Of a stretch of 64,000 nt of DNA, positions 49,262-61,949 are shown piece after piece. The position numbers and the translations under genes are program-made. Under the pieces are notes generated by a model. That model was not told the origin of the DNA, did not search any database, and saw only the letters and a program-made list of their open reading frames with translations. Within the stretch, counting starts at the first letter, position 1. Each line of letters opens with the position of its first letter. Origin of the DNA: Septoria linicola (taxonomy: Eukaryota > Ascomycota > Dothideomycetes > Mycosphaerellales > Mycosphaerellaceae); assembly GCA_024114885.1 (NCBI GenBank), contig CP099419.1, positions 1-64,000 of the forward strand. The letters are read 5' to 3'.

Positions 49262-50190
49262 ACTTTACTTTAACGCTTCTATAGCGTCGTATACTACTAA
49301 CGCTACTACTAACTACTATAGTATATACCTTACTATCGCTAATAAGGACTAAGACTTAGATACTATCGTCGTTACTTCTACTAACTTAAAAGAGCTTTAT
49401 TTTTTATATACCTAGTTAGTTTACTAGATCGCGCTTTCTATATTATAAGAGACTACTAGCGCTATAATTAATAGCTAGGAAGGAGCGATTAGAGCCGCTA
49501 TTACTAAAGATTCAAGCTTCTCTACTCTTACGTAGACTAAAAAACCTTAAACTTTAAGAATTCTCTACTAGAAACTAATACGTTTAGTAACTTCTTTAGT
49601 TAGACGAAAATTAGTAGTAAAAAGATCTTTAGGATAGAAAACTCTTATCTCTCTTCTTCGATTAGTAATAGAAAAGGGCTCTAGGAAGGTAGATCGTAGC
49701 GCTAACCTTAGAAATCGCTAGTAGAAAAGAGCTTTAAAGATATAGGTCTAGCTTAGATTTTAAGACCTAATAGTAGAAAGTAGCTTAGAATAGCTAACTT
49801 TTATAGTAATAGTAGGCTTAGGATATAGAAAAAGGAGTAGGATAGTAGGTTAGCTATTAGATATAGAATCTATACTTAAAGGTTAAGCTTAGAAGAGTAA
49901 CTAGCTATATAGATACTTATCTTAGCTATAGAAAATAGCGTTAGGATAGTTAGGATTAGCTAGATTTCTACTAATCTAGTAAAAGAGAAGCTTAGGAAGC
50001 TTAGATTAGAGCTTGATAGTAGCTCTAGGAATAAAAGAAGTACTTAGGATAGCTAGATTAGAGCTCGATAGTAGCTCTAAGAACGAAAGAAACGCTTAGG
50101 AAGGTTAGATTAGAGCTCGATAGTAGCTCTAGAAATAAAAGAAGCGCTTAAGATAGTATAGACTTAAGAAGATTAGCCCTTTTTATAGTA
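49262..50190 (+). pseudogene. Plus-strand coding remnant downstream of gypsy 2 pol
   Basis: A plus-strand frame reads from about 49,290 to 50,020 with TAA/TAG at about 8% of codons: DTIVVTSTNLKELYFLYT, then a basic, probably Pro-rich part (RKLVVKRSLG, IVIVGLGYRKRSRIV). It is antisense to gypsy 2 pol and lies just beyond its 3' end. I do not recognise it. It ends in a 52-bp repeat that would break the frame. Confidence 0.35.
49998..50160. repeat. 52-bp tandem repeat, three copies
   Basis: AGATTAGAGCTYGATAGTAG recurs at about 50,003, 50,055 and 50,107, with conserved spacing and an AAAAGAAG/GAAAGAAA tail. The period is not a multiple of three. Differences between copies are mainly transitions. 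Confidence 0.85.
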
Positions 50191-50299
50191 GAGGCTAAGC
50201 TTTAGTAGCTAGATCTTAGCTTATACCTCTAATTAAGTATCGCCTATCGAATTTCTACTTCTTTAGCTCTACTAGGCTAGCTTTAGCCTTTAGCTTATT

Positions 50300-51600
50300 A
50301 AGTCTTCTACTTCTTCTTTAAGCTTCGTTAGTAGCTAGCGTATATAACTCTCTCTTTCTTCTTAAGTTATTACTAATAGCTTACTAATAAAGATCTATAG
50401 ATACTTATACCTAGGTAGAAGTCCTAGTTCTATAACCTTCTCTATTAGTAGTAGTACTTCTTCTAGTTTAACCTAATCTAGAACTAGCTTTAGGTTTTCT
50501 TATAGAAAGGTATATTTCTTAAGATCTATTCTCTTATAGATATACTCTCGTTTTAAGCTATCTAGTTCCTTAAGCTTATATAATATATCTTTCTATAATA
50601 CTTTAGATATCTTAAAAGAGCCTTTCTATCTAAATATAAGCTTATAGAAGAAGCTAGTTTTTAACTTAGAGTAGTATACTAATACGAGATCTCCTTTCTT
50701 TAGTATAATAAGATCTATATAGCGATATTTATCGAAGTACGCCTTATTCTATTCTTAGAGACCTATTAACGTAGTCGTCCTTCTTCTATAGTCGTTTCTA
50801 TAGCTTCTAGAGCTTGAGCTCGAATCGTAAGAAGCTCTACTCTAGTCTTAACCTTACTCTAATCTATAATCTAGAAGATATAGTATTCTAGCTCGATTAG
50901 TAGTACTACGTTACGCTTAATTATTATCTCTAATAGCGTTAGGCTAGTAGTAGAGACTATTATCGTTCTTTCTACCTATAATACTACTAGAATATAGTCT
51001 CTAATTAAATAAAGGCTACTATTAGACAGCTTTAAGTAAGTATCTAGTATCGTCTTATAGCCGACTTTAACGATAGCGTTAGACTAAGAGTAGTATAGCG
51101 AAATATTAATATATTTAATACTATATAATAGTAGTAGCTTTTCTACTTTACTAAGGTTAGTCTTATAGTTATCGAGAATAACTTCTATAGCGGTATCCTA
51201 TTAGTAAAAGATCTCTTCCTATATAAACCTTACTATCTATACTAAAGAGATACTCTTTACTAGATACTAGAATATACGTACTTCTAGCTATCGCGATAGA
51301 GATTCGCGTATAACTATTAATAAATAGTTCTTCGAGATATATAAGCTATTAATATACTATCTCTAGCTAACTATAACTTAGAGTAGGATTTATAGTTCTC
51401 TAGGCACCTATCGTCTATACTAAAGACTATAAATAGTATATTACTAAATAGCGAGCGAGATTTAAGCCTAGACTCTATCCTACTACTATCGTTTCTAGAT
51501 AAGATTATACGTCTACTTAGCGCTATAGTAACTATTCTTATAATAGTACGCTCTAATAATACGAGCTTACGCTTTAGGTTTATCGATAACTCGCTATAAG
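50300..51600 (-). pseudogene. gypsy family 2 integrase
   Basis: The minus strand reads DNYKTNLSKVEKLLLLYSIKYINISLYYS, then NAIVKVGYKTILDTYLKLS, corresponding to the integrase core around the second Asp and catalytic Glu (E reads Lys in IVKVGYK). Then ERTIVSTTSLTLLEIIIKRNVVLLIEL follows, the family's downstream conserved segment. Integrase joins element DNA to the chromosome. Inactivated. Confidence 0.85.
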
Positions 51601-51849
51601 AGCCTAGCTACTCGTTCTTAGCGCTAGAGCTAGTTATTCTTAATATAAAATAACTAATACTTCTTCCTTAACTACTTATACTCGTTATTAGAAACTCTCT
51701 TAGGTCTTTATATTTATATAAGTACGAAAGCGATATTTATTAACTCCTAAGAGTAGATTCTATTAATTATAAGTAGCTCGCTCTAAATTACCTATATAGA
51801 GAAAGCGTTAACGTAAAAGGTATCGAAGAATTATTCGTTAATTATTAGA

Positions 51850-53300
51850 TCTACGTCTTCTTCCTATTCTATAGCCTCTATATCTTTAGACGTAATAGGC
51901 TTCCTTAATAGCGAATCTAGAGCTATATACTTCTTACTAGGAATATATATAACGTTAAAGTTAAAGAGATAGATCTATACTAGCTAGTACGTTATTATAG
52001 TATTCGGTAAATTAGAGATAGCCTTATTAAGCTAGTAAACAAGGGTATTTATATTAATCTCTAGTTAAAAGTATACTCTAAATAGCTATAGTTTTAGCTT
52101 CTTTAATACCTTTAGTATACCTAGGTATTCGCGCTTTCTAGTATCGTACTTAACTTCTACTAGGTTAAATAGGCTAGACTTATATCGAACTAGATAGTAG
52201 AGAAGTAGCTCGTCTCGATTATATTAGAAAAGCGTATATCTCTAACCTTTACTACTCGAATCTACGCCTACGATAATAAGTTCTACTCCTTCTCTATAGT
52301 TAAGAGTAACTAGGGCTAGGGCTGAAACTAGTACCTTTAAGACGATATCTTTAGCTAGTTAGTATTTAGTAGTCTATTAAAACTTAGTATTCTTCTATAA
52401 TAGTTTAAATAGTAGAGCGAGGATAATCGTAAAATCTTTAACCTAGACGTAGTAGTACGTAACTACGCCGAGGAAGGTCTAAATATCCTTCTAATTTTCT
52501 AGGTTTAGCTATTTCTTAATCTTTACTACTCTCGCGAAGTCTAGATAGCGACTATTAATACTAGTAAGGTAGCTAACGATTACTAACTATTCGTAATAGA
52601 GCTATAGCTTATTAAAAGCTATAGTTATATTAGCTCGCTCTATATTATAGAGAACGTTGTCTATAGCTATAATATGTTTAATAACGTAATAGTAGAGGCT
52701 AGGTTTAACCTCTTTACTATCGTACTTCGTCTTAGGCTCTTTAATACTAATATTATTAAGGAATAGCTATACCTTATACGAGATATACTCTATAAGGACT
52801 TAATTAATAATACGAACGAACTAAGTAATAGAATTCGTCGCTCCTTATAGTAACGTTATCTACTATAACAAGCCTAGTAGTAAGTCGAAGCCTATAAGGT
52901 CTCTATATAATTTATCGAGTAGAATTTAGTTATATCTAGAGAAGATATTAACTAACGAGGCTAGCGTATAACTAGTAAAGTCCTTAGAGAAACCCTTAGC
53001 GTTAGGTAGTAAGTTCGAATCTCTTATAGTAACTTAATTAAACTTCTAAGCTACGTTAATTAACTAGTACTTCTTTAGCTTACCTACCTCTATCTTCTTA
53101 CTAATAAGGAAGTATAGGTTTCGATAGATACTATAGTATAGCTTAAGAGTTCTAGCTTAGATCCATTATCTTAGTATATTCTCTATAATATATCGTAGAG
53201 ATAGATTTAGCTTAAAGCCTAGGTACTACTATAGCTCGTAAGGAACTATCTAAATCTTCTATAGTAGAGTAATATTAGGATTAATTTAGCTTAAATACGT
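51850..53300 (-). pseudogene. gypsy family 2 reverse transcriptase and RNase H
   Basis: The minus strand reads LFLNNISIKEPKTKYDSK (motif at about 52,725-52,765; the Asn pair replaces catalytic Asp-Asp at about 52,753-52,758), then LVIVSYLTSINSRYLDFARVVKIKK, TFLGVVTYYYV, VKDFTIILALLFKLL, and an RNase H part with ALALVTLNYREGVELIIVDVDSSSK and EKYDTRKREYLGILKVLKKLK-like sequence. This is the order of a gypsy RT thumb and RNase H. Stops are TAA/TAG. Substitution of both Asp codons and the stops make it inactive. Confidence 0.9.
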
Positions 53301-53999
53301 AAAGTCCTACGTAAAGGTAGCTTCTCGATTCCTTAGTATATAGTATAGTAAATCTAGCTCCTTTAGTAGTAGTTCTATACTAGGTTTGAACTTTATAAGC
53401 CGTTTAGATATAAGGTATAATCTAGGCTCGATCGCTAAGAACCTCTTAGTTAAGTACTTACTATCGTAAGGTCTAGTACTAGGTAGTATAGCCGCTTCCT
53501 TCTTAATATAAGTCCGTCGCTAGTTCTTTAATCCGCCTAGGTTTAAGCTATTAGTTATAGTAATATCTATATTTACTAGTTTAATCTTATTAGTAACTCG
53601 CTTATAAAGAGTATAGGCGCTAATATAATTATCTAGCTTCTACTAGCCTATAGCTTCTTTATTATAAGCTCTCTCTACTATTATATTAATAGTAGCTAAG
53701 ATAACGTACGTCTCCTCGCTAAGCTCGTCGTCTACTTTATTAGAAATAACCTCGTCGTAGAGTCTAGGTTCTTAGATAGCTAGCTCTACCTCTCTAAGCT
53801 TCCTATAGATAATTATTAAGTATTCGCCTTTATAATTTAAACTCTAGCTCGACTAAGACACTAGTATAGTATCGTTAAAACTATACCTAATACTCTAGTA
53901 TAAGTCTCGCTCGCTAGTATAAACTAGTTTAGCTTTACTAGTAGCTAGTAAAAGCTTCTTAAGTCGACTATTTTAGCTAAATTTAGCGATATTACCTTC

Positions 54000-56900
54000 G
54001 ATAGCTACTACTACGAGATAGTTATACTATATTTAAGTCTAGCTATAATTAACCTATCTTAATAGCTCGAGCTACTATCGTAGAGAGGTACTTTGTCTAA
54101 TTAAGTCTACTATAAAATAATCCTCGAAGTAGATCGCTTTCGTATACGATAACTACTATATAAGGTAGTTAAAGACTTAATTCTCTAGAAGTTTAGAGCT
54201 GTCTATAACTATAAACGAATACTAGTACTAATCGCTTATCTATCTATACCGCTAGTATAGTTTAAAGTATAGTATAGGAGGTATAACGTAATTATTGTTT
54301 AAAAAGGTAACTATAGAACGTTCTACTAGCTAACTCTCCTAAGTAGAGTTTTTACCTCTAACTACTAAACCTTATACGGAAAGGGTAGTAGAAGCTTAAA
54401 AAGCTTATAATCTCTCTCTCTACTCTCTACTATTATAAGATCTAGAGTCCTCGTTAGTATACCCTATATCTTTTAGCTAGTAATTACTAAAAGTTAGAGT
54501 TTAGATACTAACTTCTACTAAATCTTAATACGATATACGTATTAGAGCTCTAACTAATCCTATACTACTAACTAGAGCTAGTTCCTCGGTACTCTAGCTT
54601 TTCCTAAGACCTATTCTATAGTTCGTATATTACTATAGCTATTAAAGCTAGTAAATATAATAATATAGCTATCTAGAATACTAATTAAGCCTTCCTAAGA
54701 GCTATTATCGTAGTTCTTAGAAGCTAGGCGTACCTACTACGCCTATAGCTAGCTAAGTAAGATCGAGCTATTCGCTAGTAAGACTAGAAATAGTATAGTA
54801 ACTCTAACGCTAAAGATATCGATTAATACCTCTAGGTAGTACCTAACGAAAATAACCTTGCCTCTAACTTCTTCTATAGTAATATTACTAAGAGGAGTTA
54901 TACTAACTTGAAGCTTTCGAACGTATTCGATTAGTATAATTATTAACTTAGCCTCCTTATCGATTAAAGACTTATAAGCTATTATTTAAGGTCTATACTT
55001 TATAGGTACGTAGATACTTAGAATAATTTAATAGATATTATTAAATAATAGAAGGATATTATTAGTTCGCTTATAAAGCTTAGAAGCGAGCTTAGGTTTT
55101 ACTATATCGATCGCTATAGTAGTAGCCTAGAAGGCCTTAATATTAGTCGCTAAAATAGCTTTCGTTAGCTCCTTCTCTATCTACTTACTAAAGGCTTTAG
55201 ATAGTAGGGAATATATACTAATCTTAGCTCTACTATCTCTATTTGTACGCTTCTTTATATAGAGCTTATTAAGCTTCTTACGTAGATCTATATCGTTTAG
55301 AATACGACCTTATAAGGAATATAATACTTGCTCGCTATAGAGAATAATCTCTACTAAACTTAACTAGATCTTAGATTTAAGTATTTTGTTTATCTAGAAG
55401 ACGTTAGCGTTATTATAAGTATACGTAGCTCGAAGGTAGTTATCTACGCGCTTAGTCTTCGAAGGCTTCTTAGCCTTCTTCTACTTTTAAGTATACGTAG
55501 GAGCGACTAGAACTAGTAGACCGTTTAGGTAGTCGTATATCTACTTATCCTCGATCTTATCGTTATTATATCTCTAAGTTTAAGAATCCTCTAACTCTCC
55601 TATATCTATAAGGTAAGGAGCTAGCTAGTTTTTATCTTTAACCTCTTTAATATAAGAGTAACGATAAGCGTAGGTTCTTATAGTTATAGCCTAAGTTATA
55701 ATCCGCTTCTATACTCCTATTAGCTATTCTCTAACTAGACGAGAAGGATTTAAGTTCTACTTTATCTTTACGCTATCTCTAGCTACGTAGGCGCCGATTA
55801 GATCGTCCTAATCTTCTTATATAATAGAAGCGACTTAGCTAATATTAATAGGACTATCGATACTAGCTACCTTATTTACTATTCTCTACTAGCTCGCTCT
55901 TAGTATTAATAAACGATCTATATTTTCAAGATTAATCTTTCTATAACGCTACTCTAATACTTCTATTAATACGAATAGCTTTAGTAGTTCCTTGTCCTAG
56001 TAGTACTATATCTTTTCTATACCTAGGCGAGGCGTTCTATAGTATATAATACTAGTCTTTAGATCTCTATATATTAAGCTCTTAATCTCGAACTACTATA
56101 GGTACTCGTAGTTTGTAGCTATATAGCCTTCGAGCCTATATATCTAATAACCTAAAATCTTTAGAGCGATCGTAGCGTAAGCCTTAATTATTAACCTATT
56201 ATCTATCGTAGCTAAGTTAATTAAAATCTTCTAGCTATAAGTAGGCCTTAGAATATATAGATAGTCGTAACTATAAGACTTCGCCTACTATCCTATCGAC
56301 GAGTATAGTAGCTATAGACCTCCTTCTTTAAGTTAATAGATTATAGTAATTACGAGGTCTTATATACTAGCGGTAATATTATCGACGCTTACTAGTTTAT
56401 AGCCTTTATAGACTACTATTTCTCTAGTATTAAACTTAGAGTTCAGCCTTAGAGTAGACTTCTTTACTACTTTATATAGCTATATAACGTCTCTACTACC
56501 TTCGTTATATACTTCTAATTTAAAGTCCTTATTACTATTAATCTAACGCTAGACTATCTTTAAGAGTTTACTATAATCTAAGTTACTATTATTAAGGTCT
56601 AACCTAAGATAGGCCTAAAGCCTCTTACTAAAGTAGAATAGTAGGCCTCGTACGAATAGAAGAGTATAAGAACGCTCGTCTATATACGAAGTAGGTATAG
56701 TATTAGAGTAGAGTATAAACTGCCTTAAGTACTCTAAAAGATTATTATCCTCGCTATAGTCGACCTTATAAAGGTTTTCTATATAGTAGCGGTTTCTAAG
56801 TATATATATATTATTATACTTTTAGTACTCTTTAATAATTAACTCCTTGAACTTAGAGTAGTTTCTATTATAGAAACTATTAAGGCGCTAGTATCGTCTA

Positions 56901-57420
56901 CGTTAGACAACTATAACCTAAGTAAGTAACTTCTTATAAAGCTATTTATTATTATTAATAAGTAGAACGGCGTAGTTTCTATATATAGCCTTAAATCGCT
57001 TAATATACTTAGTCGCGTTCTCTCTATTAAAGAAGAGGTTCTAGTCCGAGCTAGGTATTAGCGGAACCTAAGCGATAATTACCTTCTAGCTTTAGGTTAC
57101 TTAGATAGTCTCTATAAGTAGCTAGAACTACGCTATAGATAGTCTACCTTCTAAGTTTAGTTCTTAAAAGGTATTAGCGTTAGAGTTAAGATTATTACCT
57201 TCTTAGTCCTTAGCTTCTATAGATATATCGTTGTCTAGTAGAGAGAATAAAGTAAAAGTAGATAGTAGCTTTACTAGTAATCTTCGAATTTACTTATTAA
57301 GCTAGTTAGATAAGCTACTATCTAGTATTATAGGCTAGCTAGTAGATACTAATTTACTTATAGGGCTCGTTCGAAGATATTCTAAGAGTATATTATACTC
57401 TCCTTAATTAAGTTTTTTAA
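54000..57420 (-). pseudogene. gypsy family 2 gag/protease region (approximate)
   Basis: This is the stretch 5' of the reverse transcriptase in element orientation. It reads with TAA/TAG interruptions in part, but I could not point to a diagnostic capsid, zinc-knuckle or protease motif, so the call rests on position and on the absence of any other identifiable gene. Confidence 0.4.
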
Positions 57421-57429
57421 AATAAAATA

Positions 57430-57457
57430 TAGTTATTATTTAAAACGATAACTAAAA
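57430..57457. repeat. 28-bp imperfect palindrome, right copy
   Basis: TAGTTATTATTTAAAACGAT followed by AACTAAAA matches the copy at 49,230-49,257 with one base difference. It lies immediately upstream of gypsy family 2 in that element's orientation. Confidence 0.75.
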
Positions 57458-58173
57458 AAACAAGAGTCTAAATTTTATTAGCTATCTAAAAGTAAATCGT
57501 TAAACTTTTCTTATAATACTAGAGCTATATTAATTATACCTAATAAGTAAAGTATGTCGTATCGTATAGTTCGACCCTTTATAATAAGGCGCGTCTATCT
57601 TACTTATTTAGGTAATCTACTATATAACTATAGTAGTATAATATTACGTTAGCCTATACTATATACTAGGTCTAGGGCCTTAGACATAATTAGTGTCCTT
57701 AGCTAAACGATTAGCGTCTAACGCCGTACTAGGGCTTATTCTAAGCGATCTATATACTAGAGGATACGAGATTATCTAGATAGGTCTAGCCTATCTTATA
57801 GCCTTTACGCTATCTAAACGAGAGCGTTTTTACGCTAAACTAGAGTCTAATCGAAGACTATTATAGGTATAGAGACCCTAAGTAAATCTCTAATATAGTA
57901 AGTCGCCTTACTATCTATACGATAATTACTAAATAGATCCGTACTAAGAGGTACTAGAGGTTTATAACTTTTCTAGATTAGAGCGATATCTATATTCTAG
58001 AGGCTTCTACGTTATTATAGCCCTTTAAGTCGCCTCTTACGTAGGCTCCTTTAGGCCTCTTATTAATATTTATAGTATATTAGTTCTCGCTTTAAGGCTA
58101 TCTTCTACTCTCTACGCTTCTAGTCCTAGTATAAGAGAGAAGAGATAGCTCTACCTTCGGCTCTATTAATAGA
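57458..58173. other. No recognisable gene
   Basis: This stretch lies between gypsy family 2 and the copia 3' LTR. It contains a few adjacent surviving TpG sites (57,560-57,720) and no coherent frame. It could hold the 5' LTR of gypsy family 2, but I found no partner for it on the other side of that element. Confidence 0.4.
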
Positions 58174-58446
58174 TAATAACTACTCTAATACTAACTCTCT
58201 AGGCAGGTATAAGAGTAGTCGCTATAGAACAAGACCTGTTTAGATAGTAATAGTCTTATAATACGTTAATTAAATAGTAGTAACGAGCTTAAACTAGTAG
58301 CCCTAGGACTAAGAGCCTTATACTCGGACCGTAGGATATTAAATTAATTAAGTAGAGTAAATATTACTATCTTAGAAACGAGCTACTACCTTACTTTTAT
58401 ACTAAAACTACTAAGTATAGTATATAGGTAGGCCTTTACCTTACTA
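58174..58446 (-). repeat. 3' LTR of the copia element
   Basis: It is 273 bp, matching the isolated LTR at 45,254-45,526. On the minus strand it starts TAGTAAGGTAAAGG and ends GTAGTTATTA, consistent with TG...CA ends after RIP. It directly follows the RNase H C-terminus. Confidence 0.88.
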
Positions 58447-58449
58447 GTA

Positions 58450-60230
58450 ACTAAAATCTTTCTTTTAGACTCCTCTTAGTCTAACTCTAAGGCTTAGAGT
58501 TATCTTTTATATATCTCTTATATAAGGTAGAGCTACCTTATAAACTCCTAAAACTATAGTCTATTCTTTAGCTTAGTAAGACTATCTACTACTATCTCTT
58601 TTATATTTATATATTCTATAGAGATAAGTCTATTCTACTAGAGCTTTCTTATAGTATTATATAAGATATTAATATATTTAGACTTATTATAAATATATAA
58701 GTCCTTAACTAGAGTAAAGATAGCTTAGTTATTATCTTTTAGCTAAATTAGTCTAATTCTAGTAATAGTTTCCTAGTTACTAAGGATCCTTAGTTAGTAA
58801 GAACATTCTTCTACTAACTCTAGGTATCTAAGCTTTCTTAAAAGAGTACTAAGGAACTATAACTGTTTTATATATACTTCTATAGCTATATATTTAGCTT
58901 CTATTATAGATATAGCTATAGATTTCTACTTCTTACTTATCTAGGAGATTAGTATACTATAAAGGAAGAAAATATATCTAAGGATTAAGACTCTATTAGT
59001 CTTGTCTATTATATAGTTAGAGTCTATATATCTAGTAAGATAGCCTTAACTATTCCTTAAGTATCTTAAACTAAGGTCTAGGTTTAATCTTAGGTATCTA
59101 GTTAGCTTCTTTAGAGCCTTTATATATCCTACTATTAGATTACTAATATAGGAGCTTAATCTTCTAAGAGCAAATAAGATATCTAGTCTTATAATAGTTA
59201 TAAGCTATATCTATATTCTAATAATAGATTAGTACTCCTATTTATTATACCTTTTATTATTTAGTCTAGTAGGCTTTAGACTTTTATAGCTATCTATTAG
59301 TAAAAGAGTTAGTAATATAGTTTCTTAGCCTATTCCTATCTTAGCTAGGTTCTCTTAGATATAGTGCTTCTAGTTAAGTTTTAGCTAGCCTTACTATCTA
59401 TTTCTTATTAGTCTTATTCTAAGAATCTTGTCTAGCTCTCTAAGATCTTTAATCTTAAAGACCTTACTAAGTTAGTCTTTAAACTAGAGGATATCTTCTA
59501 GTCTCTCTATAGTAATAGGTATATTATTAATATAGATTAGGATTATTAGATCTTTCTTTTTCTTATAGATTAGAAGATATAGGTCTACTTCTAATTATCT
59601 AAATCCTATTCCTTTTAGCTTTAATATATATAGCTAATTCTAGTCTCTTATAGATTACTTTAGCCTATAGAGACTCCTTAGAACTTATAAGACTATACTA
59701 GTTAGTAGGTTAATACCTAGTAGTAGGATTATATAGATATCCTTATATAAGATACTCTCTATAAATATATTATTTATATCTACTTAGTATAGAACTAGGT
59801 CCTTCTTATAGACTATAGCTATAAATCCTCTTAGAGTATCCTACCTAACTATAAGAGTAAAAGTTTCTATATAGTCTACTCTATACTTTTAGAAGAACCT
59901 TCTTATAACTAGTCTTATCTTAAACTTTTTAATAGTACTACTAACTTTTCTCTTAATATTAAAGACCTATCTTAAGGTAACTAAGTTAGCCTCTTTTAGT
60001 AAGGCTACTATAGTCTAGGTATTATTACTTATAAGTATATCTAGCTCCTTCTAAATAGCTTCTTACTAGAGATAATCCTACTTAGGATTACTTACTACTT
60101 CCTTATAGTTCCTTAGGATTAGAACCTCCTATTTATATATTCCTACTTCTTTAGTAGTAGAGAATATAATCTCTTTAACTTCCTTTAAGAATTCTAAGTT
60201 CTATAAGATATCTAGGTTAATAGAGCTTAT
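58450..60230 (-). pseudogene. copia reverse transcriptase and RNase H
   Basis: The minus strand reads VALLKEANLVTLR, FNIKRKVSSTIKKFKIRLV, DYIETFTLIV, VDINNIFIESILYKDIYI (about 60,150-59,720), then LIILIYINNIPITI with Asn-Asp change at the catalytic pair (59,523-59,528), LSKVFKIKDL, and an RNase H part: GYLTRYIDSNYIIDKTNRV, SIAISIIEAKYIAI, SKYINILYNTIRKL and IVVDSLTKLK (59,030-58,560). The order and motifs are those of Ty1/copia Pol. Stops are TAA/TAG. The catalytic YVDD reads YINN. Confidence 0.93.
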
Positions 60231-60240
60231 AGCTAAGAAG

Positions 60241-60415
60241 TATAAAAGAGGTATATAGTAATATATAGAGCGCTCTCCTAATAAGACTATTAGGATATCG
60301 CAAGACTAATTCTTGTCTTCTTTTAGATATATACGCGTACTATAATTATACTATACGCTAAGCCTACGAGCCTAAGATATATCTAACCTTTAACCTTACC
60401 TAGCTCTTATAACTA
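60241..60415 (-). repeat. 3' LTR of gypsy copy 2
   Basis: It begins (plus strand) TATAAAAGAGGTATATAG and ends AGCTCTTATAACTA, the complement of the copy 1 LTR. It retains two CTTG/CAAG sites (60,300-60,316) where copy 1 has one or none. Confidence 0.9.
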
Positions 60416-60769
60416 TCTCCTCTCTCTAAGAGAGCTACTCTTAGCGATACTCTTACTTTATAGGTTATATTCTAGGCTTCCTATTTAGTTCTTATAATAT
60501 ACTTTATATATTCTACGCCTATCGCGTCTCTAACGCGTTATACCTACGAACCTTTAGCGTATTACGTAAATTCACGCTATAAAGTAAAGGGTTACTATAT
60601 ATATTACGTTTATATAGTAATATATTCCTTACTATAGCGACTACGATTCGTAGCTCGAGCGTGTTCTTAAAAACTCTTCTAACTCTCTCTTAGACTTTCT
60701 CTCTATATATATAATATTTTCTATATCCTTAGTAAAGCTAGTATCTCTATACGATTACTATATTACTAA

Positions 60770-61615
60770 CGTAAGTATAATACTACCGAAACGTACTAGA
60801 GTCGTAGTTACGAACCGCCTACTCTATACTATCGATAATATTAGAGGCCGAGGAGATATAGATATCTACCTCTACTATATTAAGTATACCTATAATAGTA
60901 TAGCTCTTTAAATACTCCTTAACTACGCTTTATATACTAATAGACTATATATAGACGACGAGCCTTCGTATAATAGGGTAATAAAGCCTAGCTAGAAGGT
61001 TAAGTATTAGCGCTATAAGCGCTAATACTATCTATATAAGCGTATTACTAATAGAAACCTTAAGCGGTAGGCGCGCTATATACTATACTACCGTAGGTAG
61101 CTAGAGACTCTTCTAGAGGGCGTATATAAAGAGTAGGTAAAGCGCTACTTAAAGAGCCTCTATACCTCTATTAAGACCTCTAAGAGGGTTTTTACTAGTA
61201 ATAAGAGTAAAGCTATTAGCGGCTAGGATACGCTACGTAAGGCGAGCGTACTCGCTCTACTAGCGACTAGTACGATATCTGTCGCTAGTCTAGTAGAGAC
61301 CTAGCGCTAGTCTAACTTTATAGTAGCTATATTTAAGCTATAGTATAAGGTATACCTACTTTTCCTATACGATCTCTCTATAATACTAATACTCTTCGTA
61401 GACTAACTATATAGTAGGCGCCTCTAGCGACGCCCTAGACGCTACTATAGAAGTAGCCTACTCTAAGAGTAGTAACTAGGAGGAGGATAACCTTTTAGAG
61501 GACGCTATATCTAACGAGGAGGTAGAGGTAGAGGTAGAGAAGGATAAGGACGTAGAGCGCGTTACTAGTAGTAGAAACGCTAGTAACGACGCGCTCTCTA
61601 TAGACGACGAATAAG
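60770..61615 (+). pseudogene. Antisense reading frame between pol and 3' LTR, gypsy copy 2
   Basis: On the plus strand, opposite to pol of this copy, the stretch reads KRTRVVVTN, then GRGDIDIYLYYIKYTYNSIAL, RVFTSNKSKAIS, KASVLALLATSTISVASLVET, and finally an acidic end EEVEVEVEKDKDVERVTSSR with DALSIDDE. It aligns with the copy 1 frame at 41,780-42,640. A change of frame occurs near 61,395. Function unknown. Confidence 0.5.
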
Positions 61616-61949
61616 CGTTTCGCTCGCTACTTATCTATGCCTCTTATACTCTACTTACGCCTATATAGGCTATAGTTAAATTCTTACTTCTTATCTATAG
61701 ATACTATACGACCTACTTAGTAGGTATATATAAATAATATAGTTTACGCTTCGATATATCCTAAATACCTTAGTGATTTTCTTACTTTCTTAAATTCGAA
61801 GTTTACCTCTATATATAGGTTTAGCGCTTAGTACTTAGTATTACCGTATTAGTACCTTAGCGCTTTTATCTTACTATACGCTCGCTTACGCGCTACGCTT
61901 CGAATACGTTAAGTACTATATAGCTACTAATATATTCTTTAGGTTCCTA

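Larger units (their letters stand above)
50200..57420 (-). mobile_element. Ty3/gypsy family 2 element, LTRs not resolved
   Basis: The minus strand carries, from right to left, a probable gag region (about 57,300-54,500), then protease/reverse transcriptase/RNase H (about 54,000-51,850) and integrase (about 51,600-50,300) with a C-terminal tail (KELDSLKREYIYKRIDLKKY). It differs clearly in sequence from the element at 36,489. No matching LTR pair was found; a 28-bp palindromic motif at 49,230 and 57,430 brackets the element. Confidence 0.8.
58174..60240 (-). mobile_element. Ty1/copia element, 3' part, truncated by gypsy copy 2
   Basis: It comprises the 3' LTR (58,174-58,446), RNase H and reverse transcriptase, all on the minus strand. 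The element is cut at 60,240 where the LTR of gypsy copy 2 begins, in the N-terminal part of RT, so integrase and gag are displaced beyond the window or lost. Nesting shows that the copia element inserted first. Confidence 0.9.

Noticed and set aside
54285..54310. Further copy of the palindromic motif (AATTATTGTTTAAAAAGGTAAC, near 54,288)
   Set aside because: Too many differences and located within gypsy family 2; not counted.
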